Made by a program: the position numbers and the translations under genes. A DNA stretch of 64,000 nucleotides, taken from positions 14,136,001 to 14,200,000 of the forward strand of contig NC_026656.2 of NCBI RefSeq assembly GCF_000004075.3, in the 5' to 3' direction. Below the pieces are notes generated by a model. It worked only from the letters and a program-made list of their open reading frames with translations, was not told the origin of the DNA and searched no databases. Below are positions 35,830 to 49,300 of the stretch, piece by piece. The stretch is from Cucumis sativus. Lineage: Eukaryota > Streptophyta > Magnoliopsida > Cucurbitales > Cucurbitaceae. Position 1 is the stretch's first letter. The number at the start of each line of letters is the position of its first letter.

Positions 35830-38800
35830 TTAATACTTGGATGCTTTGCCACACTTGAGAGCATTGGGTGGAATATCAGTCTCAGTATATAAACTCTTTT
35901 CATCATTCCAAACTCTGACATATAACTGTTGACCCAAATAATTTCTCCACCATATTGTAGATCTTAAGTTCCACATCCCCTTGTTGTCTAATGACACTAA
36001 TATTGCTGTCCATGACCTTGGATATACCTGCCCAAAAACACACACACAATCAATCTTTTTTTCTTTTTTAAATTTGATTTTACAATATTCTATATGATTA
36101 TATATATTCATTGGATGAAAAATATATTAACTAGGATTGTTACTTGCATTCGACATAGATAACAAATGGAAGTCAACAAAAGTACCTGAACAGTGTGTCT
36201 TGATATACCATCCACTAAGTTATAACGTTTCCTCATTTTATAACTCCAAACACCAGAACCATATCTGTTCAAAAACAGAACAAAAAACACTAAGATTTAG
36301 TCTAGAAAACCAATAAAAATCCTACAAAAACGAAAAAGGGTTATGAAAGGAATTGCTAACCCAACAACATAGAAACTTGTTCCATCAAAATGCCAAGCTT
36401 GGACAGTGTTTTCATTGTTCTGGAACACAATTTCCACAAAATCATGAAGGGTAATGTTAACGACAGAGACTCCAAGCATTGCAGGTCTTGAAGTTGGGAC
36501 ATCAGTGAAGGTTTTGAAGTCAAAAACACCATCAATTTTGAACCAATCAGCCAACTTTAAAGGTGTTGGTGGATCAACATATGACACACTGTTCACTGCA
36601 CAACGAAGAGCTCCTTTTATCTTTCTCAATGAATTTTCTAATATGAGTCTTCTCACTACTGTTATGTTTCCATAGTGGAATGATCCTTGTGGGTTCGGCC
36701 TTGCTGCATTTGCTGTCAAGTTTAATCTGTCGAAATCATTTGAAGTATAACTCAACTGATCATTAGGACGTTGTATGAATTTATTGTGGTTGTATAATCA
36801 CTCTCCATTCATCTTTTCTTTATAGGTATAAGAACGGTATGTTTTATAGCAACTAACAATATGGTCTCGTGATCGAAAATATAGTTGGTATGAGTACTAC
36901 TTATCTATCAACTGATTTATTTGTATTTTAAAAGACCAAGGTGATTCTGTTAAGACGTTTAAATAGAAAATATGAAAAGAATAGCAGATTAATCTTTAAA
37001 AGCAAACGAAACATGAAGTGTCAAACAGAACGAACCTGATGGTTCGGGCTTGCTTCATGGACCAATGGAGTTGATAAGTAGGTCCAATGGGCAAAGGCTT
37101 GGAAGGAGGAATGGAAGAGCCTTCATATCTAAGGATACCAACAGTAGTAAGAATAGTAGGCTTAGTGAAACGTGAAGAAACCACAAAGTAATAATCCTTT
37201 GGTAAATTGTTAAGAGACACCAAAACAGCAGCAGATTGGCCAGGATGAATATCCAATGATTCGTAAACTTCTTGAACTGTGTGAGCTCCTTCTACTTCCA
37301 CAAGTGTCATTAAATGTCCTTGAATCCTAAAGTTTATCGATGTTGCTATCCCAACATTTGATATCCTCAACTTGTATGTTAGCCCTATACAGAAACAATA
37401 TATAATTTAATTACTACATATGTACTTATATCGATCATATATAGTTAACAATATAACGAAGTGAATATTATATTGTTACCTTTTTTAAGAGTTAGTGTTA
37501 AACTAGGTTGTCCATTGATAAGAAGACGATTAGGTAAAGGCAGCAAAATTCCCGAATCCAACTTCTTACGCAACGTCTGCACAAAATGACATACCATTAA
37601 TGAGTACTTCTAATGTAGCTTAAAATTATGTAAAGGTTTGAATTACGATTTACTACTAGCTAGTAGACATATAATGTATAGTAGGAATGAGAAGAAAGTA
37701 GAAATTACCTTATGGTCGGTATTGTACCAGTCGCTGATGAGAAGGTCGACCTCGGCAGCGGGAATGGGGTAGGGAGTTGTTATGACACTTCTAGGTTGAA
37801 TTACAAAGGCTCCAAAGCCACCAGAAGCCCTTTGGAAGTTGATGGAAGGGAAGTATGTGAAAGTTCCAATTTGATCTTTAACTTGGAATTTGTATGTCCA
37901 ATTTGAGTTTGGAGGGATTGGGCAATTTGTCCCTAACACCCCATCTTGCCATGATGTCCTCCTTTGCTTCACTCCACTCCTAAATTTATTCACATAATTC
38001 CAATGACAAATTAATTAAATATGTATACACTTTCATAGGATCAATTATATATGAAAATTCTTTTGCATTACATTTATAAGGGTCTTATCTTGATTTATAA
38101 TTAATAATTAAGTTTGAGGACTCACCATGTAAAGAGAAAAGGCTCATCAAGCTTGTTAATGACATTCACAATTATGTTGTCATTTGTCACACACTCTATC
38201 TTTGGGGCTGGAAATTGCCCATTCACAAGGATTACCTATGCAAAAAATTATAACACAATATTAAATTTTGATTTTTTTGTTGCATAAACTTTTTCATCTT
38301 TAATTACAAAATTGAAAAAAAAAATGCAGTTCTTGAAGTTAATTTATTCTTTATTTTCCCTATATTTTGCACTTGCTTTCACTTTAGTTCCTACAATCTG
38401 GTTAAAATCTTTCCAAATACAGTTGTTGTTATTATTAGAGGGCAATACTTTTCTTACTTGAAACACCCGTTTTAGTTAAGTTAATTAGGGTTTAAAGGTT
38501 GTTTAATTAGTTACAAATTAATTACTTTTTTTAAAAAAAATGGCTACGTCTTGGTAAAAAAGAAATGAGTTAAGAGCACAAAAAGTGTGGAATTGAAATT
38601 GGGTCGTTCAATACACATGTCCAACCAAATTACTCTTCATTTTTAATAATGCATACTATACTATAGACATCACATGAAAATATCTTATCGTTAATAAAAT
38701 CAACCTAACAAACTTACATTATACGATGAAACATGAATGGAGCTAGAACTTAACTTAAACACAAAAAAGAATTAACAAAGATGATTGTGAACTTGAAACT

Positions 38801-39144
38801 TGAAACGTGACCGTATAAAAGTGCAACAATGGTTTCTCTTCATCGTGTTATTCATTTCATTTTAACTTTTACAAGTGTTTTCAAAATTATATAATTTGAA
38901 ATGAGGTATAAATTTTGAAAAAGAACTGTAGATCACAAATGAGGTTGAAATTTGTGTCATGAACCATAAATTAGAGGAGAGGTAAAACCTTTTGATTAAA
39001 CCCAAGAGGAGCACGTGTACCGTAGGTGACTTGAAAAGTGAAATATCTATATGGGTCTTCAGCATTCACCCATCCCAAACTACAACAAACCAATAGTACA
39101 ATAATTCCCAAGCTCAAATTCATTACCAAATTCCCCTCTCTCAT
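35830..39144 (-). CDS. SKU5-similar (SKS) multicopper-oxidase-like protein, eight exons
   Basis: Exons in transcript order: 38989-39144, 38126-38235, 37709-37979, 37480-37576, 37036-37384, 36361-36726, 36186-36264, 35830-36027; 1626 nt, 541 aa, all phases consistent. A signal peptide (hydrophobic MNLSLGIIVLLVCCSLGWVNA) precedes EDPYRYFTFQVTYG; the second Met at 39123 is an equally good start. Three cupredoxin domains follow, with family signatures WQDGVLGTNCPIPP, FPSINFQRASGGFGAFVI, ARPNPQGSFHYG and RSWTAILVSLDN. The positions that hold copper-binding His in ascorbate oxidase are changed (FTWSG, FTYFPS, AWHFDGTSFYVVG, WWRNYLGQQ), so it should lack copper chemistry, as most SKS proteins do. 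No C-terminal GPI signal is seen, so it is probably secreted to the cell wall. Family members act in directional or pollen-tube growth. N-glycosylation sites (NWT, NLT, NIT) are present. Confidence 0.93.
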
Positions 39145-39221
39145 TCTTAATTCTAAGTACTTCCTTAGCAGCTTCCTGCATGGAAAAGAAAAAGTAATTA
39201 ATCTCAAAGCTTAAGGGCATG

Positions 39222-39253
<32 letters not shown>

Positions 39254-39560
39254 TCAGGTGAAGAAGAAAGAGGAAGTCATGTTGAGAGAGAATAACCTTA
39301 ATAAAAGATATGAAGGAAAAATGATAATAAGTGTAAAGAAAGAGAGAAGAAAGTGAATGGGAATTAAGTAGAGAGAAGGGGTTCGTTGTATTATATATAT
39401 TTATGTTAAGGAAAGGATAGAAGAAGAAGATGATGAGTTTAGGGTTTGATTTAAGGAAGGGGTGAAGGGGACACCACGAGGTTCTGCAATTGTATTCGCC
39501 GGATTTCATGGCTAACTTAACTTGCCCTTCTCTTTCCTTCAATACCATTCTTATTTTTAT
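39145..39560 (-). promoter_or_regulatory. probable 5' leader with intron and TATA of the SKS gene
   Basis: On the minus strand TTATATATAAA lies near 39560, predicting a transcription start near 39530. A TTAAG|GTTATT donor near 39298 and a TTTTCCATGCAG acceptor near 39179 suggest an intron of about 120 bp in the leader. A (GA)n run at 39226-39252 lies within this putative intron. This is inferred from signals only. Confidence 0.4.
39226..39252. repeat. (GA)n microsatellite
   Basis: A run of about 13 GA units on the plus strand, CT on the strand of the adjacent SKS gene, in its presumed leader. Confidence 0.95.
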
Positions 39561-42500
39561 ATATAAATCTTAACCACTCTCTTACTCCTCCCTACTTCAA
39601 CCAAGGAGTGAACGAAGTTGTGAATATATCTCTTTCACGACGTTTTTTATTATCGTTTTTACGGTGTCTTTTCGACTAGTTTTATATTATTTTCGAGAGA
39701 ACTTATCTATCTTTTTTTTCCTTTTCTTCGTCTTTATCTCTTTTTTCCTTTCTTAATTAAGATTCAATAAAAAAATGTATATTCATTCAAAATTTACATT
39801 TTTTTCTTACAATATATATATATATATTAAATGATTTTCAACTACACCCAAAACATTTTAACTTTTCAATCACTTGTGATCTTTTTATTTTACAATTTAT
39901 GAAGTGGCATAACTAATCCTTTTCACCTTGAGACAAATATTACAAACTCTACGTTACAATTTTACCTATTTCTTTCATTATTTTGAAGATTTATATTAAA
40001 TGTTTACTATTTTAAAATTCTTTTGACGATATATTCATTGACACGTATGTACTTTTGAACTAGTTTATATGTAAAGAGTATACGCTACCACAATATAATA
40101 TGTTTGGAGTTTAGATTTCAAACCTTCAAGTTAAGAAAGAGTAAACTATGCTTAGATGAAACATGAAACATATAGATATATTCATTTGCTTGGGTTTTCT
40201 CATATCTAAATACATATACATATATATATATATATATAATTTGCTTCATTTACAAGAAGGGTACTTGTGATTAATGAAATGTTTAATGGAATAGGGTTAG
40301 ATTTTGGAGGGCAGAAACTAAAAAGTATCAAAATTTTCATGGTATTTTGATATATACAACCTACATAGTTATGATTTTTCTTCAAAATTTTAGAAAGTGT
40401 TTAAGGTGTGCTTTGTAAGAACCCACATCCAATCCATGACTCGTTATGATGAAAAAGAAAATCTATCTTAATTTGATACTAAAATGTTAATATATAGTTC
40501 ATAGTATAATTAGTACGATCACATCATCAATTCCTTTCCTTAGAGGTTTCAATCATCTCTATACTAAATAAAGATAATTTAAATTTATTTTATTACAAAA
40601 AGTAGGAGTAGTTTGATAAAAAAGAAGTTCGTCCAAAATATCAAACTCCATCTATATACATTACAAGTTTATGAAGTGTAGGTAAGTCGGAAACACATAA
40701 CTTGCTTCTTGTTATTGTTGTTAATAAGATTGAACTTATTTCCCAATAATTCTATTCCAAAATGAAGAATGAATTGGATGGAGTGTGATTTATTAAGAAT
40801 TAATTTTAAAATTGTATATATATTATATTATAGTTTATGAACATAGTTTAGTGTGAGATCCAAAACATATTTATAATTAATTTAAATAGTGGAAGTGTGT
40901 AGGAAAAGTGAAGAGGAAGAGTTGGGTAATAAATTTGATTAGAAGCGAAGTGACTGGCTACTGGGTGTGTCGGTGGCAAAGTTGGCTGGCGAATGGGCGA
41001 TGCTACAAACCTAAGCAAAACCCACCTCAGGCTCACGGCATCCACCGGAATTGCCGCATCCGGGTATGGATCCTTCATTAATTTCCTTCAAACTTCCATC
41101 TTCCATTTTCAATTTTATCTCCTCACGACTATTTCACTACTTAGTTTTACGCTTATTATTGTTTAACTTCAAAGGACCTCGTTATAAGAGTTGAGGTAGA
41201 GGAGTGCATTCTTTGGTTTGCTTTGCTTTGCTTTTGGGATGAACCAAAGACCAAACCGAAACCGAACCAACTTTGGTTCAGTTTTAAACCGTTTTTGGAA
41301 AAAGAATAAAGGTCCTTCACTCCGAGTTCTTCTTTTCTGCTTCTTTTTCCCTTTGCTTCCATTCCAATTTCCATTTTATTTTGGAAGTCGGAAGTGTGCG
41401 ACAGATGAGGACAAAGAGAAGTTAAGAGATGGAGTCGGAAGTGTGCAATTGACAAAAAGAAAGGAAAGTGAAGAATGGAGATGAGAGATGGAGCCAAAAG
41501 GTCGAGTTGGGCCGAATTGGAGAAAAATTATGAACCAAACCAAAGTATTTGGGTTGGCAAAAAAAATAACCTTAGCAGTTCAATATGTAAGAGTCAACCC
41601 AACCCAACCTAACCTAAAATAACTTGAGTTGGGTCAAGTTGGGTTGGTTGGTTGATTTTTTTTCTTTTCTTTTTCATCTCTCTATAATTTATACAAATTT
41701 TCATATTGTTTTTCAATAAGGAAGGTGAGCAAATTGTCATTTAAGATGCAAGATGACATATATATTATACATTCAAATTCTAAGTCTATAATATTCATTC
41801 AAAAAAATGTTTACTTTTAGGTTTTAAGTCTACAATATCTTGGACACCCTCGAGCAATCTTGGGTGAAATTGAAGAAATAAGTAAAATCTCAAAGCTAAT
41901 CACATTGTTTTTCGATTGAGATGAAGGACAAAAAGCTTTAGAGATTGAGTTCTCGAGCTAATTTTGGTGTCTGTCCGGTTGGGATGGAAGTTAGAGTCGA
42001 AGTTAAGAAGCCTAGAACTCAAGCCATCTCGAGGCCGAGTTCGGTTGAGATTGGAAACAGAGAAGAGAATTTTATATAGTCAACCCGACCCCTTACTTGC
42101 ATGACTCGGCTATCCGACGAAACTTTTTTTCTCTCTTCAATTTCCTAACCTAACCCAACCCAACCTGACCCTTACGATTTGGGTTGCAGAATCAAGGTTG
42201 ATTGGATTACCGATTTTTTTAAATACCACTAGGGTCGTTAAAGTTAGGGTTTTTCTTATGTTATTATTAATTTTATACTTTTAAAATTAGGCCCGAAGAA
42301 AAGAACAACACAATAAAATTGTTTGGGTTGGGTGCTTAATTTACTAATATATATATATAAGGAAGTAATAAATATATATTTAATTGGATAATTGCAAATA
42401 TAACCATTAGATTTAAAATAATTAATTAACTATATAGTAACATTTTTTAACAATTACAAATATAGCAAAATTTGTCAAATTCACTTTATCAATGGTAGAA

Positions 42501-45500
42501 CAATATTTAAAACATGGTCTATCACGAATAGACTTTGTTATATTTATAATTTTTTTTAAAAAATGTTGCTCCATACTTAATAATTATTCATAAAATTGTT
42601 ACCCATTATAATTACCTTATTTAATTAGTATCAATGTTGATATATCTATTATATAATATAGGCTACAATTGGTTCAGGTTTTGCAGTTTTTTTAGGTGAT
42701 GAATCGAGGATCAAACTGAACCTCTTGGTTTTGTTCCTCAGAGGACCAGTGGTTCCACATTTCTAAAATAAAATTGAACCAAATCAATCGGTTCGATTTA
42801 TCCTAGGTTTTTGCACACTCCTAGTTAAGGGTCATATAATTGGTTATCACGATAGCTTCACACACTAGAGATCCTCGATTGTAATGTAGGTTTTGAGGAA
42901 TCTTTTCATATGGTAAGCTCAATTTGGTTCAAAATTATTATAGGATTTTCAAATTAAAATATCTCATCAATATTTCTAATCATTATATGGCTAAATATCA
43001 ACATAAGGAATTGATTAATATTTGGAAGAAGAATATTCTTAATTTGGTTTTCAAATGTCTTATTTTCATTCGAATAACATTATATTAGAACAAATCATTA
43101 CACGTTGAATCAGAAAGTTAAATAAAAATTATTGTTTTCAAATATAACAAAATGAATTAAAATATTTACAAATATAGTAAAATGTCGTTGTATATCAAAT
43201 ATAGATACAAATTGACCATTAATACAATTTATCTGTGACTAATAGATTATGATATTTTATTATACATCAAAGAAATAGCACTTTTACAATTAAGACAATT
43301 ACCTACAAAACACAAGCAAAAATACAAATAAAATCATGAAAGATGAGTAGCCAAAACTACTTTGGGCATGATCTATTTAAATGCGAATTATGGCTTTGTT
43401 GGAGTGTTACACATAACTTTACAAACACAATAATCTACATGTTAGTGTGATTCTTAGCCAACTTTCTATGCCTAAAATTACATTAAAATCTTACATATAT
43501 CTACGACTATTAGATCAGTTACTCTCTTTGTCGATACATGCATTCAATAACTATACAATAACTTTTAGACTCGTTTGAACTATCATTTTCTAGTCTCGAG
43601 ACTATTCATTTCGTTTAAGATATATGACTTAACCATTAAAAATGAAGATATAGCTTATGTCACTATTTGCAGTAACTATCAATTCTTTCGAACTTATATA
43701 AACTATGTTTTTATTGTCTTGTCTCGTTGGGTGTAACATAGAAGTTATTTAATTTATTAGATTAACAACTATGATAGATTGTCAATGTTATTTGGTTGTA
43801 CTTTACAAAATTTAAAATAAAAGTTCAAACTAAGAAATTTGGTTGATTCTTCATTTGACTAATAATTAGAATATCAAATGTCTCTAAAAACTTACAAATT
43901 ACGTACTTTAGAGAAAAGGTGATATTATTTATTTTTTCAAGACAGAAAATTATTGTTTATTTAACAATGAACAGTTGAAGACTGAATTGTTAGGGGAAAA
44001 ATGGGGAAAAAAGTCAGTGGTTTATTGAAGAAATTGATTGATTGACTTTCATATATATATATATAAAAGTTTGTATGAGTTTGGGCACATGAGAAGAATT
44101 GAATTGCATGTGTTATGGAATTGATTTGAGTTTGCAAACAAACCAACCTATGATATATATATTTTTAGTTTCTTCTTCAATGTCCCTTTGAGATCTCACC
44201 TTGGGATTTATGCATTTCATTTTGCTATTTTCAAGTTCTCAATACTTTGATTTCTTGTTTATGAAGATATAATGCATCTTTTTTATTTTTATTTTTTCTA
44301 ATTAACTAAATTTGAGACTAAATTCTACTCTTTTTTTTTTTTTTACCTCCTACAAACTTGTGTTTTAATTTGATTCTTTTTTAAGTTTTAAGTGTTTTAT
44401 TTATTTATTTAAATTTAAAGTTTGTAATATGTCTTTATTTATTTATATGGCTTAATTTATGCAATTTTAATAGTAATAATAATAAGAATAATTATTGTAA
44501 ATGAGAATACTATTTATAATATTTACAAAATATGAAATTTTGCAAAATGATTCAACAAACACAATTGCCAAAATCACTCAACAAACACAAAAATCATCCC
44601 AAGTGTGAAAAAAAGTATAAACTTTTTTGGATTGAGTATATATATATATTATTTGAAAATGTTTTTAAAAGCTATTAAAATAATTGTGAAACATTTCAAA
44701 TTTTTAAGATTTTTTTTTTTTAATCCAAAAGCTTAAGCTAATTGATAAAAGCGAATTTAATATTCTACACTTAACACTTTCTCTCACTCGTTGAACTCAA
44801 AATATGTGAGAGGCTAACAAGTGAAAATAAATATAAATTGGGCAGAAAACAACGATATAAGAACTTGAACAAAGAACTGACCAACTTACACTAATACCAT
44901 CTTAAATCATCATTTTTGGGTTATTCTACGATTTATAATAGCTTCTATTTTTGTAACATTAAGACACTAGTTTAAGCTTACATATTCAAGAAAAATGTAG
45001 AGTGTGTTGCTAATCTAAGAAAGTGAAACGATTTGAACCATAGGACTCTTAATCGACAATACATTCTTACGTTAGTTCTAAGATTTTTTTTTCTTGTCCG
45101 TACAACTTCCTTTTGAAGCTCTTTTTTGTGTGTGGAAGTGTTATTGTATCCGTAATTTGCGAGTTGCTTGACAACTACTCACTGTTGGCTTGAGAGTTTC
45201 TTCTACTGTTTGTCCCAAGCAATCTCTTATGGTATTTGTAAGTCGAAGTTGCAAATTGTATTAAGAAACTATTCTTCAATAGGTTTAGGGTTTCTTAGAT
45301 ATATTGTTTAACCTAAGTTACTAAGGTAAGTTATATCAAGCAAATGAACAAGGTATTATGACATTTTAGATGTATTTAGTTCAACATTGAAAAGAAGATT
45401 GAAGTGTTTGAAAACCGATTCAAATAACTTTTGAAATCCTTTCGAACATTATTTTAGAATTTTTTTTCTTTATCAAAATGGTTTAAAAAAAAATCCCTTA

Positions 45501-45700
45501 TCAATTCAAATGAGTCCTCAATCACCATGTCAAAACCGTAAAGTTAGAAAGTTCTACAACCAATTAATTATAAGAAAGAAGAGTCATCTGCTTCAAAAAA
45601 TAAAGAAAAAAGAAGTCTCTTTTGAACACCAGAGAAGAAACACTGTCAAAACACTTGAGAAATGTGAAATATAAACAAAATTCACATGTGCTTGTGGAAA
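39561..45700. other. 6-kb intergenic stretch, repeats, no gene seen
   Basis: No convincing exon on either strand. It holds a TA run near 40218, a less AT-rich island at about 40930-41060, a block with repeated 'aacccaaccc' words (about 41500-42330), two copies of the dispersed AT-rich repeat (42390-42600, 43130-43270), and TA runs near 44050 and 44637. Open frames at 40848-41078 and 41156-41497 have no recognisable domain. Confidence 0.5.
41500..42330. repeat. block rich in AACCC / GGGTT words, possible old transposon
   Basis: Words 'caacccaacccaacc' near 41595, 'gagttgggtcaagttgggttgg' near 41630, 'cctaacccaacccaacctg' near 42150 and 'gtttgggttgggtgc' near 42320 recur in both orientations. 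The arrangement suggests inverted or shuffled ends of a non-autonomous element. I cannot define termini or target duplications. Confidence 0.3.
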
Positions 45701-46332
45701 GGAACGAGTCTTACATGAAAAGTAGCCAATTTATTTGATGAACCAAATGGGAAGTGAATCCACATAACCTATTCCTTCTAACATCTCTATGTAATTGACA
45801 TGAAATAGATTTCGTTTGTGCTGCAACTAAAAAGATAGAACTTTTCCTGTCAAAACATAATGACTCGTAACTTATGAAGTAACATTGGAAAAGGGACAAA
45901 TCAACAGAAAGTCCATAACTTTTGTACAAGGTACACAAATTCATGCAAAATAACAACGACAAACAAATATAGGACAATGTCAAAAGCAATAGTGAAATCA
46001 AGTTCAACTGGCTGCCGGAAAATTAACAGAATAGATCTCCTGACTTTCGGCAGTGTTGCACTTTCATCTGACCCTGAATTCTTCATAACTCATAGCCTTT
46101 AAATCATTTTCAACAACGCGAGTTAATAGCTGCGTTTTAATGACGTGGCATAATCCAAGGAGTGCAGGTAAGGTAAACCTGGGGACAGCAAGAAACACTT
46201 GTAAAGATAATCTACAATGCAAAGAGAACAAGCTAATGTTCTTCCCTCTTAAACAAATTCTTTGAAAGTCAGAATCAGTCCCAAAAGAAAAGTCCCATAA
46301 CTTTTGTCGTTTCTGCACCTCTATATCAATTG

Positions 46333-49300
46333 TCAAATTGCATAAACTATTTCACCACTGCTTTCTATATCAAGCTCAGACTCGTCGTCCAGATCATCCA
46401 TGTCGTCGTCGTCATCCATATCAAGGTTATCTGCCATGCACATAAGGCCATGTGAACCAACTGCTGGTATTGTGGCCTCAGCGATTATCTGCATTATTGC
46501 GTCGAGGCTCTGCATCGGTTGATCAGGCTCTTCAAATTGATTTCCCATTGTGTTTTCATCCATCAAGTCCGATGGGAGATTCTTCAAAAACCAGGAATGG
46601 TTCTTAATCTCGGGAATTGTGATTCTCTGTCATGTAAACAGATACACATGTAAAAGAGTAAATGTGAGTTTTTCGATGAGATTGAATTTCTCCATGTTGA
46701 AAATTGAACATAAAACTGTAGAGGTGGCAGGTTCAAACAAAACTTAAACTGCTTGGACTTGAAGTCATAATCCAAATGGGCAAAAAGGGTTATTTAATCA
46801 TATTTAACTGCAAGTATTTAGGTCTTAGAATTTTCAGAAGTTTAGGACTCGTTTGGACTTTGGAGACTTCTCAAATAGCTATCTGATTTCTGATTATTAA
46901 AAAATAAATATAGTGAAAATATGTTTTGTTGACTGTTTCAAATTGTTTTTTTTCTTGTTTCTCTGGAGTCACTCATAAATAACCCGACTTTTAGAGTAAA
47001 AGAAAATAAGAATAATAAATACTCTTCATACCGTTGCAGGATCTGCCTCAAAAATCCTTGATATCAGGTGGCGACACTCGAGAGATATTTGAACACAATC
47101 TGGAATGGAATACTGGACGCCTAGGATTCTCTGCAATGAAACAGTAGAAGAATCTTGAGGTCATGCATTTTCAACTCAGAGAGAACAAAATAATAATAGG
47201 GCCATATCACATACTTGTATTGTCTTTCGGAAATCCTTTGGTTCATCAGGATCCTCAAAAGGATAGGCTCCAACAAGCATTACATAGAGGGTCACTCCAC
47301 ATGACCACACATCTGCAATCTGATGATGAGCATAGAATCAAAAGAAAATTCCTTTCAATGTCTAACTACCATCTAGCAAAGATGTAGTGTGATGCATGAA
47401 GTTCAATGAGTAGTTACTTAAGAGTACAACTTTATTTCACTAGTAAGATGGAATCAAAAAATAAGAAAAAGACTGCCTATAGGCTCTGGTACATATACCA
47501 GTGTAATTTTAAAGCACAATAAATTTGCACAACCTTTACGTCTATTAAAGAACTTATGTCTTTAAACTAAACAAAATTATAAATTTGAGATTGGATAAAA
47601 AATGCATGTAACACACAAATTTGCAGGGAAATCTGAACCGATATGGAGAAGGATGAGAGTTGAGAATAAATTCAGGTTTGAAAAAGAGTTCCATGTTTTT
47701 GGTTTTTCCCAAACTTCCATAGAAAAACAAAGATAGAATAGGAGGACAAACAGCAAAAAAACAAACCCAAAGAACAAACAAATAACAAAAAACCTTAAAG
47801 AGGGAGTCAAACTAAAGACAGGAGCACTACAATCCAAAAAAATAAGACCTAAAGGATGATAAAAGTTTTGTTACCAAATCCCACAAAATTCCATGTAAAT
47901 ATTTCAATACCACCCCAACAAAGCAGGCACGTGTGATGTCATGCAGGAATATTATGCCGTCTAGTAGGTTCAACGCGTCCCCTTTGGTTTGTAGTTATCA
48001 TTTTCTTTTTATTTTAAATAACTGGACCCTCTTTTGAAGAGGCTTTTTTATTTTATTTTTTATAGTTTGGCATTTTTTCCCGAGTTCTTTTGTCTTGGAG
48101 AGTTAGAAATTGGAAATTTAAGGATTCTTAACAAAGCACTATTAGCCAAATGTCTTTAGCAATTCAACCCCTCTCTTTATCACATGTGTTCTATTTTAAA
48201 AAGTTCAGTTCCAACCTTTTGAATGATTGTCACTTGGGGCTAAAGGAACTTGACGAAATTTATGGCATTTCTGAAGAGTTCCCTGCTTTCTCTCATTTAA
48301 TCCATTGTGTGGTGAGGGAGAGGAAGAATACATCTTGTTGGGAAAATTGGTGGGTGGGTGATAGACCCCTCTACTCGATCTTTTTGTGTCTCTTTTATCT
48401 GTCTTCCTTAAAAAATTATGTGGTGTTCAATTTTTTAGTTTGGTAGAGGAGTTCCCTATTTCCATTTCATCTGTAGTTCTTTGTCAGATAGAGAAGTAAC
48501 AGAGGTTACCTATCTTTTGTCCATGCTTGAGGCCTTTTCTTTTGGACTTGGGAGAGAGGATATTCTTCTGTGAAGCCCCAACTCTTTGGAGAAATTCTCG
48601 TGGAAATTCTTCTTTCGTAGTTTGTTAGACCCCTCTCCCTTAGGCGAGTCAATTTTTTCTACTCTTTGTAGGATTAAGATTCCTAGAGAAGTTTAAGTCC
48701 TGTACCCAACAAATTTTAATTGGAAGAGCAAACACTATGAATCGGCTTGTGAGGAAGTTGGCTAGCTTTGTTGCATTCTCTGTTGGAACTCGGAAGGTAG
48801 AGGAAGACTTGGATCACATTCTTTACTGATGTGCGTTTGCAAAATTTGAGTGGAATTACTTCTCTCAAATGTATGACTTCTCACTAGCTCAACACAAGGA
48901 TACTTGTGATATGATCGAGGAGTTCCACCTCCATCCCCCTTCCATGCAGATGAGAATGATCACTTTTTATAGCTTGTCAGGGTATGAGATTTATTTTGGG
49001 ATCTTTGGAGCGAAATAATCAAGTGTTTGAAGGTGGAGCACCACAATGGAGCAATGTGTGGTCCCTCGTTAGATTTCAATTTTCTCCATGGGGTTTGATT
49101 TTGAAGATTTCTGTAATTACTAAATAGGCACCGTCTTGTATTGTCAAAGCCCATCCCTTCTAGGGGACTTCGTTTTTGTATACCCTTGTGTTCTTCCTTT
49201 TCTTCTTCTCTCAAAAGAAGTGGTTGCTATAAATCTTTTAAGAAAATAAATAAAAGAGAAGCAGCAATTTTGCACTGCCACTAAACTATACTGTGTCCAA

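Noticed and set aside
40848..41078. 76-aa minus-strand open frame (MKDPYPDAAIPVDAVSLRW...)
   Set aside because: The first half looks less random than its surroundings, but no family was recognised and no splice-linked exon was found.
41156..41497. 113-aa open frame next to the AACCC-word block
   Set aside because: Adjacent to probable transposon sequence; no domain visible.
41590..42170. AACCC-type words as interstitial telomere sequence
   Set aside because: Plant telomere unit is CCCTAAA; the words here are AACCC/AACCT and irregular, so not telomeric.
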